Assembly (NCBI RefSeq): GCF_009765985.1
Contig: NZ_LMUM01000034.1
Location: 698,910-762,909 of the forward strand
Length of the DNA: 64,000 bases
DNA from: Acidobacterium sp. S8
Lineage (GTDB): Bacteria; Acidobacteriota; Terriglobia; Terriglobales; Acidobacteriaceae
Direction of reading: 5' to 3'
The position numbers and the translations under genes were made by a program. The notes beneath the pieces are model-generated. The model did no database searches, was not told where the DNA came from, and saw only the letters and a program-made list of their open reading frames with translations. Positions 43,974 to 52,999 of this stretch are shown in pieces; within the stretch, counting starts at the first letter, position 1; each line of letters opens with the position of its first letter.

Positions 43974-46900
43974 ATGCACATGCTCCGATGTTCATGGAAG
44001 ACGCGTGTATGCGTTTCCAGATGTGTACAGACAGCCAGTTGTCTGGTCACCCTGCTCATTCTCCTGTGTTCCCCCCTTGTGGGCCAGAACATCTCAGGCA
44101 CGATCACCGGCACAGTAAGGGATTCGTCGGGAGCCGTGGTTTCCGGCGCTTCTGTCACGATTACCAATGCGAACCAGAATGCTGTTGTCTTTAGCGGGAA
44201 GACGAACGCTGCCGGACAATATACCGCGCCGTTTCTTCCAGTGGGCGGCTACTCGGTTGCCGTGGAGGCTCCGGGCTTCAAGAAGGTGGAACGCACCGAT
44301 ATCAAGCTGGATGTGGGCCAGAACCTTACGGCGGATATCACTCTTGAGCCGGGCAGCGAGCAGCAGACGGTGAGCGTGAGCGCTTCTGCCCTGCAAGTGG
44401 ATTTACAGAGCGCGCAGGCGCAGACGGTCATCAGCGGAAGGCAGATCCAGGAGCTTTCGCTGAATACGCGCAATTATGAGCAGCTGGTTTCGCTCATGCC
44501 CGGCGTTTCGACTGGATTGGCTTCCGACCAGTTGTATGTGGGCGCCAGCAATCCGGTGGGCACCTCGAACCAGATCAATTTTTCGATCAACGGCAGCCGT
44601 CCTACGCAGAACACCTGGAATATCGATGGCGCGGATAACGTGGATCGCGGCGCGAATCTGACGCTACTGGCTTATCCCAGCATTGACTCGATCGCAGAAT
44701 TCTCTGTACAACGCAGCAATTACAACGCTGAGTTTGGCCGCAGCTCGAGCGGACAGATCAATGTGATTACCAATGCCGGTACGAATCAGTTTCACGGCGA
44801 TCTGTATGAGTTCTTCCGCAACGACGTGCTCGATGCGAATACCTACCTGAACAATCGGCATAACATTCCGATTCCGTCGCTGCGATATAACGACTTTGGC
44901 GGGACGGTGGGCGGCCCGATCTGGCGCGACCATACTTTCTTTTTCTTTTCGGAAGAGGCACGGCGCGTCGTGACGCATACGAATTTTCTTGCGGACGTGC
45001 CGAGTACGGCGGAGCTGGCGGGCGACCTGTCGGCGTCTCCGACTCCTGTCTGCGTGCTTTGGAGTGCGCCTGGGGCGAACCAGACCTGTCTGCAGACGGG
45101 CTACCAGGTGACTCAATTCTCGCCTGCGGCACAGGCGTACCTGACCGATATCTTCAACAAGCTACCGAAGCCTGATGATCCGAATTGCACGGGAGCCTGC
45201 ACCCTGACCTCGAATGGCCTGAATATCTTCAATATGCACCAGGAAATTGTGCGCATTGACCAGGTATTCAGCCCAAAATTCAGGATTTTCGGTCGGTTTG
45301 AAAACGATACGATTCCAACGACCGAACCGGGCGGCTTGTTCATTGGAAGCGCATTACCGGGTGTTTCGACGTCGTCGACCAACTCGCCGGGGCGCATCGT
45401 CTCGATTCACGCTACGAATGCGTTTTCGCCGACCCTCATCAACGATGCCGGCTACAACTATTCCCACGGCGGCATTTTGAGCACACCAATTGGCCTCACG
45501 GCGGGAGCGAATTCTCCCGATATTCTTTCCGCCATCAGTCTTCCCTATGCTTCTTCACTGAATGTCGCTCCTACGCTGGGATTCACCTATTTCTCCGGCA
45601 TTTCGGATCGCGGCCAGTATCGCGACTTTAACGACGACAATAATGGCTTCGATCATCTCTCGAAGGTTTTCGGGCGTCACTCGACGAAATTTGGCGTGAC
45701 ATATCACTGGTACCAGAAGGATGAGAACTCGGCGTCTGGTAATCAAGGCTCTTTTGCTTTTCCAACGACAGCCCCGAGTGGCAGCAACAGCGAATACCAG
45801 GAGTGGGCCAATTTCCTGACCGGCAATACCAGCTCCTTTACCCAGGCGTCTCAGGATTTTCGCGCTGTGATTCGCCAGCAACAGTGGGAAATGTATGGGG
45901 AGGATACCTTCCAGGCACGACCCAACCTGACCCTCACCTACGGCTTGCGCTACTCGCTCTTCCGCCAGCCTACGGATGCGAAGGGACACCTGACGAACTT
46001 CGATCCTTCAGTATTTGACCCCAGCAGCGCTCCGGCGATCGATCCTACTACCGGTCAATTTGCAGCCGCCGGCGCCAGTGCGAACCTGAACGGTATTATC
46101 GTCGGCGGCAATGGATCGCGTTATGGGGATGCGATCAATCAGCAGAACAATCTCAGCTTCGCTCCCCGTGTGGGCTTTGCCTGGGATCCGAAGGGCCACG
46201 GCACGATGTCTGTCCGCGGCGGCTACGGTATGTTCTTTGATTCGTCGGCAGTCAGCCGTTATGAGATCAATGTCTTCACCAACCCGCCGTTCGTGACGAG
46301 CCTGTCACTTGGGCCGAGTCCTCTGGACAGTCCGAGCGGGGAGGCGAAGGTATCGAATTATCCCGCCGCGCTTGCCGCGGTGGCTCCGAAATGGCATACG
46401 CCGTATACGCAGGAGTACAACCTGGACGTGCAGCAGCAGTTCCCTTCGCAGTGGCTGCTAGACATTGGCTACTACGGAGCGATCGGCACGCATCTGCTGG
46501 GTGAAGTGGATCTGAACCAGCCGCTTCCGGGCGCGTATGTGACGGCGCTGGCTCCTTATGGAGTAACCGGGCCGCCGACGCGCGGCAAGACAACGCAGCA
46601 GTTGAACTATATTCGCCCGTACCAGGGATATGACTCGATCAACGATCAGATCACGAGCTTTACGTCGAACTACAACGGCATGCAAGTGGCGTTGCAGAAG
46701 CGTTTCGGCGCGAATTCGCTCCTGAATCTGAATTACACGTGGTCGAAGGCGATGACGACTGCGTTCAACGATACTTCTCCGGCGCAGAACACTTACGATC
46801 TGAAGGCGGAGTATGGCCCGGCGCGCTATGACCGGACAAATATCTTCAATGCGAATTTCGTCTATGATCTGCCGTTCTTCCAAGCGCAGTCCGGTTTTGT

Positions 46901-47429
46901 TGGGCATGTGCTGGGAGGATGGGAGTTCTCGGGCATCATCAATTCCTATTCCGGATTGCCGTATACCGTCACTGGAGTGCTGAACGATCCTGCAGGGCAG
47001 GGAGTGCTCGACGGCAGCAGCTCAGTCAGCGGGCGGCCTGACCTTGTAGGGAATCCGAACATGGCCAGCGCTGCAAGCGGGCCGATCCATAACAACAATG
47101 GCATTCAGCCCTGGTTCAATACGGCGGCTTATGCCCAGGTGTGTCCGACGGTGGGTGGTGTCACGACTTGTCCTACGGGCGCCCGGCCGGGTGATGAGCA
47201 TCCGGGCAGCGTGCGCGGGCCGGGACTGTGGCGCGCCGATCTTTCACTGTTCAAGAACATTAAGTTCAACGACCGCTTTCATATGCAGTTCCGTGCGGAA
47301 TCATTCAATACTTTGAACCACACGAATCCTGATCTCATCAGCACGTCGTATACGTCGGGGACGTTTGGCAAGGTCACCTCGTATCGCGATCCGCGTATTC
47401 TGCAGCTGGCTTTGAAGTTGTACTTCTAA
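43974..47429 (+). CDS. TonB-dependent receptor with carboxypeptidase-regulatory-like domain (Oar-like), second copy
   Basis: 1151-residue outer-membrane receptor. The N-terminus is long and Arg/Cys-rich before the hydrophobic core of the signal peptide (ASCLVTLLILLCSPLVGQ). The carboxypeptidase-regulatory-like domain spans about 38-125 (ITGTVRDSSGAVVSGASVTI), and the plug follows with IDGADNVDRGANLTLL and GRSSSGQINVITNAGTNQFHG. The barrel ends LQLALKLYF. An alternative ATG at 43980 would shorten the leader by two residues. Ligand unknown; no dedicated transport partner nearby. Confidence 0.92.
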   Translation: MHMLRCSWKTRVCVSRCVQTASCLVTLLILLCSPLVGQNISGTITGTVRDSSGAVVSGASVTITNANQNAVVFSGKTNAAGQYTAPFLPVGGYSVAVEAPGFKKVERTDIKLDVGQNLTADITLEPGSEQQTVSVSASALQVDLQSAQAQTVISGRQIQELSLNTRNYEQLVSLMPGVSTGLASDQLYVGASNPVGTSNQINFSINGSRPTQNTWNIDGADNVDRGANLTLLAYPSIDSIAEFSVQRSNYNAEFGRSSSGQINVITNAGTNQFHGDLYEFFRNDVLDANTYLNNRHNIPIPSLRYNDFGGTVGGPIWRDHTFFFFSEEARRVVTHTNFLADVPSTAELAGDLSASPTPVCVLWSAPGANQTCLQTGYQVTQFSPAAQAYLTDIFNKLPKPDDPNCTGACTLTSNGLNIFNMHQEIVRIDQVFSPKFRIFGRFENDTIPTTEPGGLFIGSALPGVSTSSTNSPGRIVSIHATNAFSPTLINDAGYNYSHGGILSTPIGLTAGANSPDILSAISLPYASSLNVAPTLGFTYFSGISDRGQYRDFNDDNNGFDHLSKVFGRHSTKFGVTYHWYQKDENSASGNQGSFAFPTTAPSGSNSEYQEWANFLTGNTSSFTQASQDFRAVIRQQQWEMYGEDTFQARPNLTLTYGLRYSLFRQPTDAKGHLTNFDPSVFDPSSAPAIDPTTGQFAAAGASANLNGIIVGGNGSRYGDAINQQNNLSFAPRVGFAWDPKGHGTMSVRGGYGMFFDSSAVSRYEINVFTNPPFVTSLSLGPSPLDSPSGEAKVSNYPAALAAVAPKWHTPYTQEYNLDVQQQFPSQWLLDIGYYGAIGTHLLGEVDLNQPLPGAYVTALAPYGVTGPPTRGKTTQQLNYIRPYQGYDSINDQITSFTSNYNGMQVALQKRFGANSLLNLNYTWSKAMTTAFNDTSPAQNTYDLKAEYGPARYDRTNIFNANFVYDLPFFQAQSGFVGHVLGGWEFSGIINSYSGLPYTVTGVLNDPAGQGVLDGSSSVSGRPDLVGNPNMASAASGPIHNNNGIQPWFNTAAYAQVCPTVGGVTTCPTGARPGDEHPGSVRGPGLWRADLSLFKNIKFNDRFHMQFRAESFNTLNHTNPDLISTSYTSGTFGKVTSYRDPRILQLALKLYF

Positions 47430-47448
47430 GCTGGATGGCAGTTAGAAA

Positions 47449-47499
47449 TGAAGGAAGAGTTTCAGCCGAGTTTGCTCGGCTGGGATTCTTCCTTTTTTG
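47449..47499 (+). terminator. Long-stem terminator after the second Oar-like receptor
   Basis: AAGGAAGA...CAGCCGAG and CTCGGCTG...TCTTCCTT form a long stem with a TTTG loop, followed by TTTTTTG. Confidence 0.9.
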
Positions 47500-47510
47500 T
47501 TGCTTGTAAT

Positions 47511-47762
47511 TGTTATTTCGAGCTGCGGGCTAAGAGCCTAGAGCTGTCATGGTTTGAGATTCTTCCTCCCTTTGGTCGTCAGAATGACGGCGATGATTGG
47601 GCAGTGACGTTGACTGTGGCTACGGCGGGCGATTTGTTCTGTGCAGGTGGCTGTTGTTTCGAGCTGCGGACTAAGAGCCTAGAGCCGTCATGGTTTGAGA
47701 TTCTTCCTTCCGTTGGTCGTCAGAATGACGGCTATGATTGGGCTGTGACGGTGACTGTGGGA
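47511..47762. repeat. Two direct copies of a 110-base repeat (GTCATTCTGAG family)
   Basis: Copy A (about 47511-47620) and copy B (about 47653-47762) share TTTCGAGCTGCGG, GAGATTCTTCC and GGTCGTCAGAATGACGG at a period of 142 bases. Each contains the ...TCAGAATGACGG end typical of the family. The 112-residue ORF across them is just translated repeat. This explains the 362-base gap before maf. Confidence 0.85.
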
Positions 47763-47791
47763 TACGACGGCCATTTTTCGAAATAAAAAAT

Positions 47792-48403
47792 CTAATTGCT
47801 GATGGTGGTTGCTTCTTTGCGCAGGCGCGCTTCAGTGCCTTCGAGCATTCTGTTGACGAGGGCCAGAGGCAGGCCGACGACGTTGAAGTAGCAGCCGTGA
47901 ATGCGCGGGATCCAGAGTGAGGCGTATCCCTGGATGCCGTAGGCTCCAGCCTTGTCCATGGGTTCGCCAGTGTTGATGTAGGTATCGATCTCGACTTCGG
48001 AGAGGGTGGACATGGTGACGTAGGTCAGCTCCGAGGCGATCTCTTTGCCGTCGCGAGAGACGACCGCGACACCGGTGACGACGGAATGCGTCTGACCGGA
48101 GAGCAGGCGGAGCATGCGCGCGGCGTCGTTAGCATCCTTGGGCTTGCCGAGGATTTCTTTTTCAGGTGAGACGACGATAGTGTCGGCTCCGAGGACGATC
48201 AAAGGATCATCGGGCAAGTCGAGCATATGGAGCTCGGAGTAAACGGCTTCGGCCTTTTCCCGCGCGAGCCTGGTGGCGAAGGCGATGGGGTCTTCGGTGA
48301 AGCGAAGCTCCTCGGGGATGGCTGAGGCGTGAATGCGGAAGCTGAATCCGGCTGTCGTAAGCAGCTCTTTACGGCGCGGCGATGAGGAAGCAAGTACGAG
48401 CAT
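47792..48403 (-). CDS. maf: Maf-family nucleoside triphosphate pyrophosphatase
   Basis: House-cleaning pyrophosphatase (203 residues) hydrolysing non-canonical or methylated nucleotides such as dTTP/UTP or m7GTP. The signature SSSPRRKELLTTAGF is at the N-terminus, the catalytic region VLGADTIVVSPEKEILGKPKD is central, and the IDTYINTGEPMDKAGAYGIQG stretch near 145 follows the dTTP/UTP-type consensus. It lies 17 bases downstream of the asparaginase gene in the same orientation. Confidence 0.94.
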   Translation of the reverse strand: MLVLASSSPRRKELLTTAGFSFRIHASAIPEELRFTEDPIAFATRLAREKAEAVYSELHMLDLPDDPLIVLGADTIVVSPEKEILGKPKDANDAARMLRLLSGQTHSVVTGVAVVSRDGKEIASELTYVTMSTLSEVEIDTYINTGEPMDKAGAYGIQGYASLWIPRIHGCYFNVVGLPLALVNRMLEGTEARLRKEATTISN

Positions 48404-48420
48404 AGAAAAAATTACAGTCC

Positions 48421-49365
48421 TTAAAGATGGATGCCGGTGCGCGGTCCCTGCGCATCGCAGATGCCCCAGGCCATGCGCGGCGTATTATGTGCGATGCCGA
48501 AGCGGCCATCAGGAGCGAGCAGGATGATGCCGCCGTGTCCGCCGAGGCGCTTGTGGAGATAGGCCATGGCGTCGGGAGCGACCTGCTCCGGCGAGCGGCC
48601 CAGCTGCACGCGATCGACGGCCCATTTGCCCAGTACCAGCTTCATGATCGGCTCGCCCCATCCGGTAAGCGAGACGGCGGCACTGGAGTTATCGGCATAG
48701 CAGCCGCAACCAATGAGCGACGAGTCGCCGACGCGGCCGGGGGCCTTGTTCAGGGTGCCTCCGGTAGAAGTGGCGGCGGCGATGTTGCCTTTCGCGTCGA
48801 GGGCGACGGCGCCGACGGTATCGTGTGAGGCGAGCTCGGCCGCGGTTTCCGGAGATTTGTCGTCGCCTGCGAAGGTGAGGTCGGGAAGGCCGGCGCGTTC
48901 CTTGGCCTGTGCATCTTCGAGGCGGCGCTGCTCGCGTTCGAGCACTAATTCCCCGTTGTCGATCAGCTCCATGCCGTGCTGCTGCGCGAATTCTTCGGCT
49001 CCCTGGCCGACGAAGTAGACGTGCGGGCTTTTGTCGAGGACGAGCCGCGCCGCCTGAATGGGATTGCGCAGCCGCTCGACGCAGGCGACGCCTCCGGCGC
49101 GCATACTGCCGCCATCCATCAGGAGCGCGTCGAGCTGGACGCGGCCATCGCGGGTGAGGAAGCTGCCGCGTCCGGCGTCGAAGGTGTCGTCGTCTTCGAG
49201 TACGGAGACGGCTGCCTCGACTGCGTCGACGGCGGACGCGCCTTTCTGGAGCTGGGCGTAGCCGGCAGAGAGCGCGTTGGAGACGCCGCGCTGATGGGCC
49301 TCGACCATGTCGTCGGGAATGGCCCAGGCTCCTCCGTGAACGAGCAAAATTGGTGTGCGTGGCAT
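48421..49365 (-). CDS. Isoaspartyl peptidase / L-asparaginase (Ntn hydrolase)
   Basis: Plant-type asparaginase of 314 residues that self-cleaves before a catalytic threonine to give alpha and beta chains. The nucleophile is Thr183 in HDTVGAVALD, and STGGTLNKAPGRVGDSSLIGCG holds the substrate-binding residues. The N-terminal VHGGAWAIP is typical. It removes isoaspartyl residues from damaged proteins and hydrolyses asparagine. It lies between a small membrane-anchored protein gene and maf; the three probably form one operon. Confidence 0.93.
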   Translation of the reverse strand: MPRTPILLVHGGAWAIPDDMVEAHQRGVSNALSAGYAQLQKGASAVDAVEAAVSVLEDDDTFDAGRGSFLTRDGRVQLDALLMDGGSMRAGGVACVERLRNPIQAARLVLDKSPHVYFVGQGAEEFAQQHGMELIDNGELVLEREQRRLEDAQAKERAGLPDLTFAGDDKSPETAAELASHDTVGAVALDAKGNIAAATSTGGTLNKAPGRVGDSSLIGCGCYADNSSAAVSLTGWGEPIMKLVLGKWAVDRVQLGRSPEQVAPDAMAYLHKRLGGHGGIILLAPDGRFGIAHNTPRMAWGICDAQGPRTGIHL

Positions 49366-49405
49366 AGGCGAACTTCTGATTGTATCGGAGAGGCGTGGCA
49401 GAGGC

Positions 49406-49858
49406 TTAACAGAGGGCGGGTTCGTTGATATCGCAGCGCTTTACGGTAATGGTGAGGGAGTGTTTCCGTTTAAGAATGCCGGAGATGGTTTCGCTGCGGT
49501 CCAGCTCTTTGAGGTCGCCAGCCGCGCCGATGGTGTAGTGATTGCCGCATGGAGACTCCATGCCTTCGCGGCTGTGATAGGCAAAGCAGCCGAGAAGACG
49601 CTCGGCCAGTGGCGCGCGCAGAGTGCGCTGTGGCAGGTCGGTTTCGCCCTGCGCGTCGGTCATGATCTGTTCAAGATGCTCTGAGCGCTCGGCGGAGGCC
49701 TGCTGCCACAGTTCGCTTACGGCGGTGTCGGCCATTGGCTTACCGAACTGGTCTACCAGCTTGACGTGGTATGCGGGGACTACCGTCAACTTTTCCGGAT
49801 AAAGCAAAATGACAAGCACCAGGATAGAGAATAACCACCAGGGCCATTGTTTTCTCAT
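49406..49858 (-). CDS. Membrane-anchored small protein with carboxypeptidase-regulatory-like fold
   Basis: 150 residues from the ATG at 49858; the long ORF in the track (to 50365) is mostly shadow of the GH9 gene. One membrane segment (WWLFSILVLVILLY, about 7-20) is followed by an exported domain with VKLVDQFGKPMADTAVSELWQ, typical of carboxypeptidase-regulatory-like or Ig-like beta sandwiches. Three cysteines (about 106, 119 and 144) could form a disulphide. Function unknown. It is divergent from the GH9 gene across 117 bases and 40 bases upstream of the asparaginase gene. Confidence 0.7.
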   Translation of the reverse strand: MRKQWPWWLFSILVLVILLYPEKLTVVPAYHVKLVDQFGKPMADTAVSELWQQASAERSEHLEQIMTDAQGETDLPQRTLRAPLAERLLGCFAYHSREGMESPCGNHYTIGAAGDLKELDRSETISGILKRKHSLTITVKRCDINEPALC

Positions 49859-49975
49859 CGCCGCTACTGTATCTCGATTCTGTCTGCGTGGGTATGGTTT
49901 CCTTTTCGGGCGTTGTTTTTCGCAACATAAGAGGAGCGGGACGAGATGAAGGCAAATTGTGTGAGAATGTAGCCG

Positions 49976-51712
49976 ATGATGCGTCGCCGGGATTTTCTTC
50001 TTTCTTCTGCCCGTTCTCTTGCAGCTGCCGCCGTGGGGACGACGTTTCTTTCTAGCCGGATGGCGGTGGCCGCGCCTGATCAGAATGCGCTTGCCGGAAC
50101 GATAGCCTTGAACCAGCTTGGGTATCTGCCGTCGCAGCCGAAGATGGCGAGCGTGCGCGGCAACGCTGCTTCGTTTGTCATCCGCTCGGCGAAGAATGCG
50201 GTTGCGCTGCAAGGGAAGCTTGGAGAGGCTCGCGCGGATGCGGCTTCCGGAGACACGCTGCGAAGTGTGGATTTTTCTGCGCTGACAAAGCCGGGAAGCT
50301 ATGTGCTCGAACTTGATACCGGCGAGCGATCGGATGCCTTCCAGATTGGGCGCGATGTGTATCACGATGCGCTACGGCTTGCGATGCGCTCATATTATGG
50401 CCAGCGTTGCGGCTGCGCGGTCGATCTGGGCGGAGGCTATGCGCATCCGGCATGCCATATGTCTGCGGGCTATCATGCGTCTTCCGGAAAGAGCGGAGCG
50501 CTGCAAAACCATGGCGGATGGCATGATGCGGGGGATTATGGCCGGTATATCGTGAACGCTGCTGTGAGCACAGCGACGCTGCTGTGGGCGTGGGAGTTGT
50601 ATCAGCCTGTGCTGAAAACTCTGGGATTGCAGATTCCAGAGTCAGGCGGGAAGCTGCCGGATTATCTTGCGGAGATTCGCTGGAATCTGGACTGGATTCT
50701 GACGCTGCAGGATGACGACGGCGGCGTCTGGCACAAGCAGACGAGCCTGCAGTTCTGCGGCTTCATTATGCCGCAGGCGGATACGCTTACCAGCTACGTG
50801 ATTGGAACTGGCGAGCCAGCGTACAAGGGTACTTGCGCGAGCGCCGATTTCGCAGCAGTGATGGCGGTGGCTGCGCGCTGTTACGGTTCTTACGATTCGG
50901 AGTACGCGAAGCGCTGCCTGGATGCGGCGCGAAAAGCGTGGGCGTGGAGCGTAAAGCACCCTGATGTGACTTTTCATAATCCGCCGGATGTGGGCACGGG
51001 CGAATATGGCGATACGGATTGCGCCGATGAGATGTTGTGGGCTGCGGGTGAGCTCTGGCGCACCACCGGCGATGATGAATATGAGAAGTTCTTTGCTTCG
51101 GCGGCCGGCAAGGGCGATGAGATCAAGATTGCCGCTCCGGACTGGAGCGGTGTATCGCCGCTTGGCTATTGGAGCTATGCTCTTTCCGAAAGGAAAGATG
51201 CGGCGGGGCTGCGAAGCGCCATTCAGCAGGCTACGGTGAAAGCGGCGGAGAGTCTGGTTGCAAATAGTAACAGTAACGGTTACGACAATACGCTGACAGA
51301 GACGGATTACGTTTGGGGATCGAACGGCGTGGCGGGAAACCAAGCGCTGCTGCTGCTGGTAGCGAACCATTTTCATCCAGACAGCTCTTTTGTACATGCG
51401 GCGCTCAACAATCTGCACTATCTGCTGGGGCGCAACTGCTTCTCGCTCTCGTGGGTGACGCAGGTGGGCACGCGATCGTTCCAGCATCCGCATCACCGTC
51501 CCAGCGCGGCCGACGGTATCACTGCGCCGTGGCCGGGGCTTCTGTCGGGCGGACCGAACCGGCGACCGGCTGACCCCGTGGCGAAGACGCTGGCGATGGC
51601 ACCGCCGATGCGAATGTATGTCGATGACTCGGGAGCGTATTCGATGAATGAGATTGCGATCAACTGGAACGCGCCACTGGTGTTTCTTCTCGCTGCGGCG
51701 AATAGTCTTTAG
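49976..51712 (+). CDS. Glycoside hydrolase family 9 enzyme, Tat-exported
   Basis: 578-residue endoglucanase/cellobiosidase-type enzyme. A twin-arginine leader (RRRDFLLSSARSLAAAAV) precedes an Ig-like CelD-N domain (about 40-122, LNQLGYLPSQPKMASV) and the (alpha/alpha)6 GH9 catalytic domain. The catalytic Asp pair is in GGWHDAGDYGRY (Asp184, Asp187) and the general acid Glu559 in NEIAINWNAPLVF. The cluster Cys145, Cys147, Cys160 and His161 matches the GH9 zinc site. No carbohydrate-binding module is present. Substrate is beta-1,4-glucan or a related beta-glucan; other activities exist in the family. Confidence 0.92.
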   Translation: MMRRRDFLLSSARSLAAAAVGTTFLSSRMAVAAPDQNALAGTIALNQLGYLPSQPKMASVRGNAASFVIRSAKNAVALQGKLGEARADAASGDTLRSVDFSALTKPGSYVLELDTGERSDAFQIGRDVYHDALRLAMRSYYGQRCGCAVDLGGGYAHPACHMSAGYHASSGKSGALQNHGGWHDAGDYGRYIVNAAVSTATLLWAWELYQPVLKTLGLQIPESGGKLPDYLAEIRWNLDWILTLQDDDGGVWHKQTSLQFCGFIMPQADTLTSYVIGTGEPAYKGTCASADFAAVMAVAARCYGSYDSEYAKRCLDAARKAWAWSVKHPDVTFHNPPDVGTGEYGDTDCADEMLWAAGELWRTTGDDEYEKFFASAAGKGDEIKIAAPDWSGVSPLGYWSYALSERKDAAGLRSAIQQATVKAAESLVANSNSNGYDNTLTETDYVWGSNGVAGNQALLLLVANHFHPDSSFVHAALNNLHYLLGRNCFSLSWVTQVGTRSFQHPHHRPSAADGITAPWPGLLSGGPNRRPADPVAKTLAMAPPMRMYVDDSGAYSMNEIAINWNAPLVFLLAAANSL

Positions 51713-51789
51713 CCGTCAAGTCACCTTCGTAACGCCTGGAGCGTGGCGGAGGCTTGTATTGCAGGGTGCGACGTCCTACGCTGAAGTGC

Positions 51790-52482
51790 ATGGAACGTAA
51801 GCGCGCGGGGCTTTCTATTCTTATGCTGACGATTGCCCTGCGTGGTTCCTTATTTGCTGCTCCTGCCAAGTCACACGCAGTGGGATTGGGAGCAGTGAAG
51901 ACGGTGCCGTACTCTGTCGCCGGCGATCCGGCTGGTGCAGCGCAGGGTGAGACGGAACTGCGGGTGCGTCCGCTGGTGGTGGATGCAAAGGTAAAAGAGT
52001 GGACGACCGGAGAAGTTCACGATGTGACGGATCGCAGCTTCGCGGTGCGCCGCGCGATCCGGCTCAATGATGCCCTCCCCACAGAAAAAAAAGAGCATTG
52101 GGTCTGGCAGCGCGGTCCGTGGCTGCTGATCGACCGGGCCAGCGGACACATTACTCCGATCAAGCTGCCTGATTATGATCCGGCGGTGTCGAGCGTTGTG
52201 TGGTTTCGCGACTATGCGGCTTACTGCGGTCTGAATGCCAGCGGCAAGCAGTTGTTTGCGGTGGTGGCGCAGATAGCCGCGCGGAAGCCAGTGCTGTCGA
52301 AAAAGCTCAAGGCGTGGGATGTTGCTGACCATCCAACACCGGCGTGCGCTCCTTCCGCATGGCAGCGCGAGCCGCTGCGCATTACTTTTCAGGCTACTGG
52401 ATCGGAGCAGGTCAGCTACGATCTCGTGGGTCAGTCGTCGGTGCTGGTAGAAGACGGCGACGACAGCGACACGGGAAATTAG
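51790..52482 (+). CDS. Exported protein of unknown function
   Basis: 230 residues from the ATG at 51790, where a signal peptide begins (AGLSILMLTIALRGSLFAAPAKSHA). The track start at 51754 adds 12 residues before it. The mature part contains VRPLVVDAKVKEWTTGEVHDVTDR and a region with two cysteines, ending in an acidic EDGDDSDTGN tail. I do not recognise a family. It follows GH9 on the same strand by 77 bases, and the following small Cys-rich gene begins 79 bases on. Confidence 0.65.
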   Translation: MERKRAGLSILMLTIALRGSLFAAPAKSHAVGLGAVKTVPYSVAGDPAGAAQGETELRVRPLVVDAKVKEWTTGEVHDVTDRSFAVRRAIRLNDALPTEKKEHWVWQRGPWLLIDRASGHITPIKLPDYDPAVSSVVWFRDYAAYCGLNASGKQLFAVVAQIAARKPVLSKKLKAWDVADHPTPACAPSAWQREPLRITFQATGSEQVSYDLVGQSSVLVEDGDDSDTGN

Positions 52483-52561
52483 CGTCCATTTCTGCGATGC
52501 AATGCACATGAACTTTCATCGTCTGGTTTGAGCTGTCGTCGCGTTCGGCTACACTGTTGGT

Positions 52562-52927
52562 GTGCGACGCTCGCTCGCCATCTCGTTGTTGCTGCTCTTC
52601 AGCTTCTCACTTCTGACGCCTTTCTTCGCGCCGGATGCGGAAGCTGCTGTGCCCGCCTGCTGCCGTCGTGGAGGCAGGCATCACTGCGTAGAATCGGACG
52701 GAGATGCCAAGGACAACGGAACCAGGATGATCGCTCAGCGGTGTCCGTATGCCCCGGAAGCTCCGGCGATCGTGCATCTGACGGCTTTTACTCCGGCTCC
52801 GAACGAAGCGGTATTCGCCGGACTGGTCAGCCATCCGTCAGTTCATGCACAGATAGCCGCACAGTACCGCATCTCATTCGATCGCTCGCGCCAGAAGCGC
52901 GGACCTCCCGTCTTCTTCTTTCTGTAG
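52562..52927 (+). CDS. Small secreted Cys/His-rich protein
   Basis: 121 residues from a GTG start. A signal peptide (SLAISLLLLFSFSLLTPFFA) is followed by PACCRRGGRHHC, a compact Cys/His cluster that looks able to bind a soft metal, then a Pro/Ala-rich stretch and a basic tail ending KRGPPVFFFL. The next gene, 72 bases downstream, is a TonB-dependent receptor, so a metal or metallophore uptake role is a reasonable guess. No recognised family name. Confidence 0.7.
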   Translation: MRRSLAISLLLLFSFSLLTPFFAPDAEAAVPACCRRGGRHHCVESDGDAKDNGTRMIAQRCPYAPEAPAIVHLTAFTPAPNEAVFAGLVSHPSVHAQIAAQYRISFDRSRQKRGPPVFFFL

Positions 52928-52999
52928 CTGCCAGTATCCGAACTCCGATTCGCGGAGTTCCTGAGAATTCTCCAGCCACATAGAGGAGGTTTCTGCCGT

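Noticed and set aside
47448-47786. 112-residue ORF after the second Oar-like receptor
   Set aside because: It starts inside the terminator hairpin and its two halves are the translated copies of an intergenic repeat; no ribosome-binding site beyond chance.
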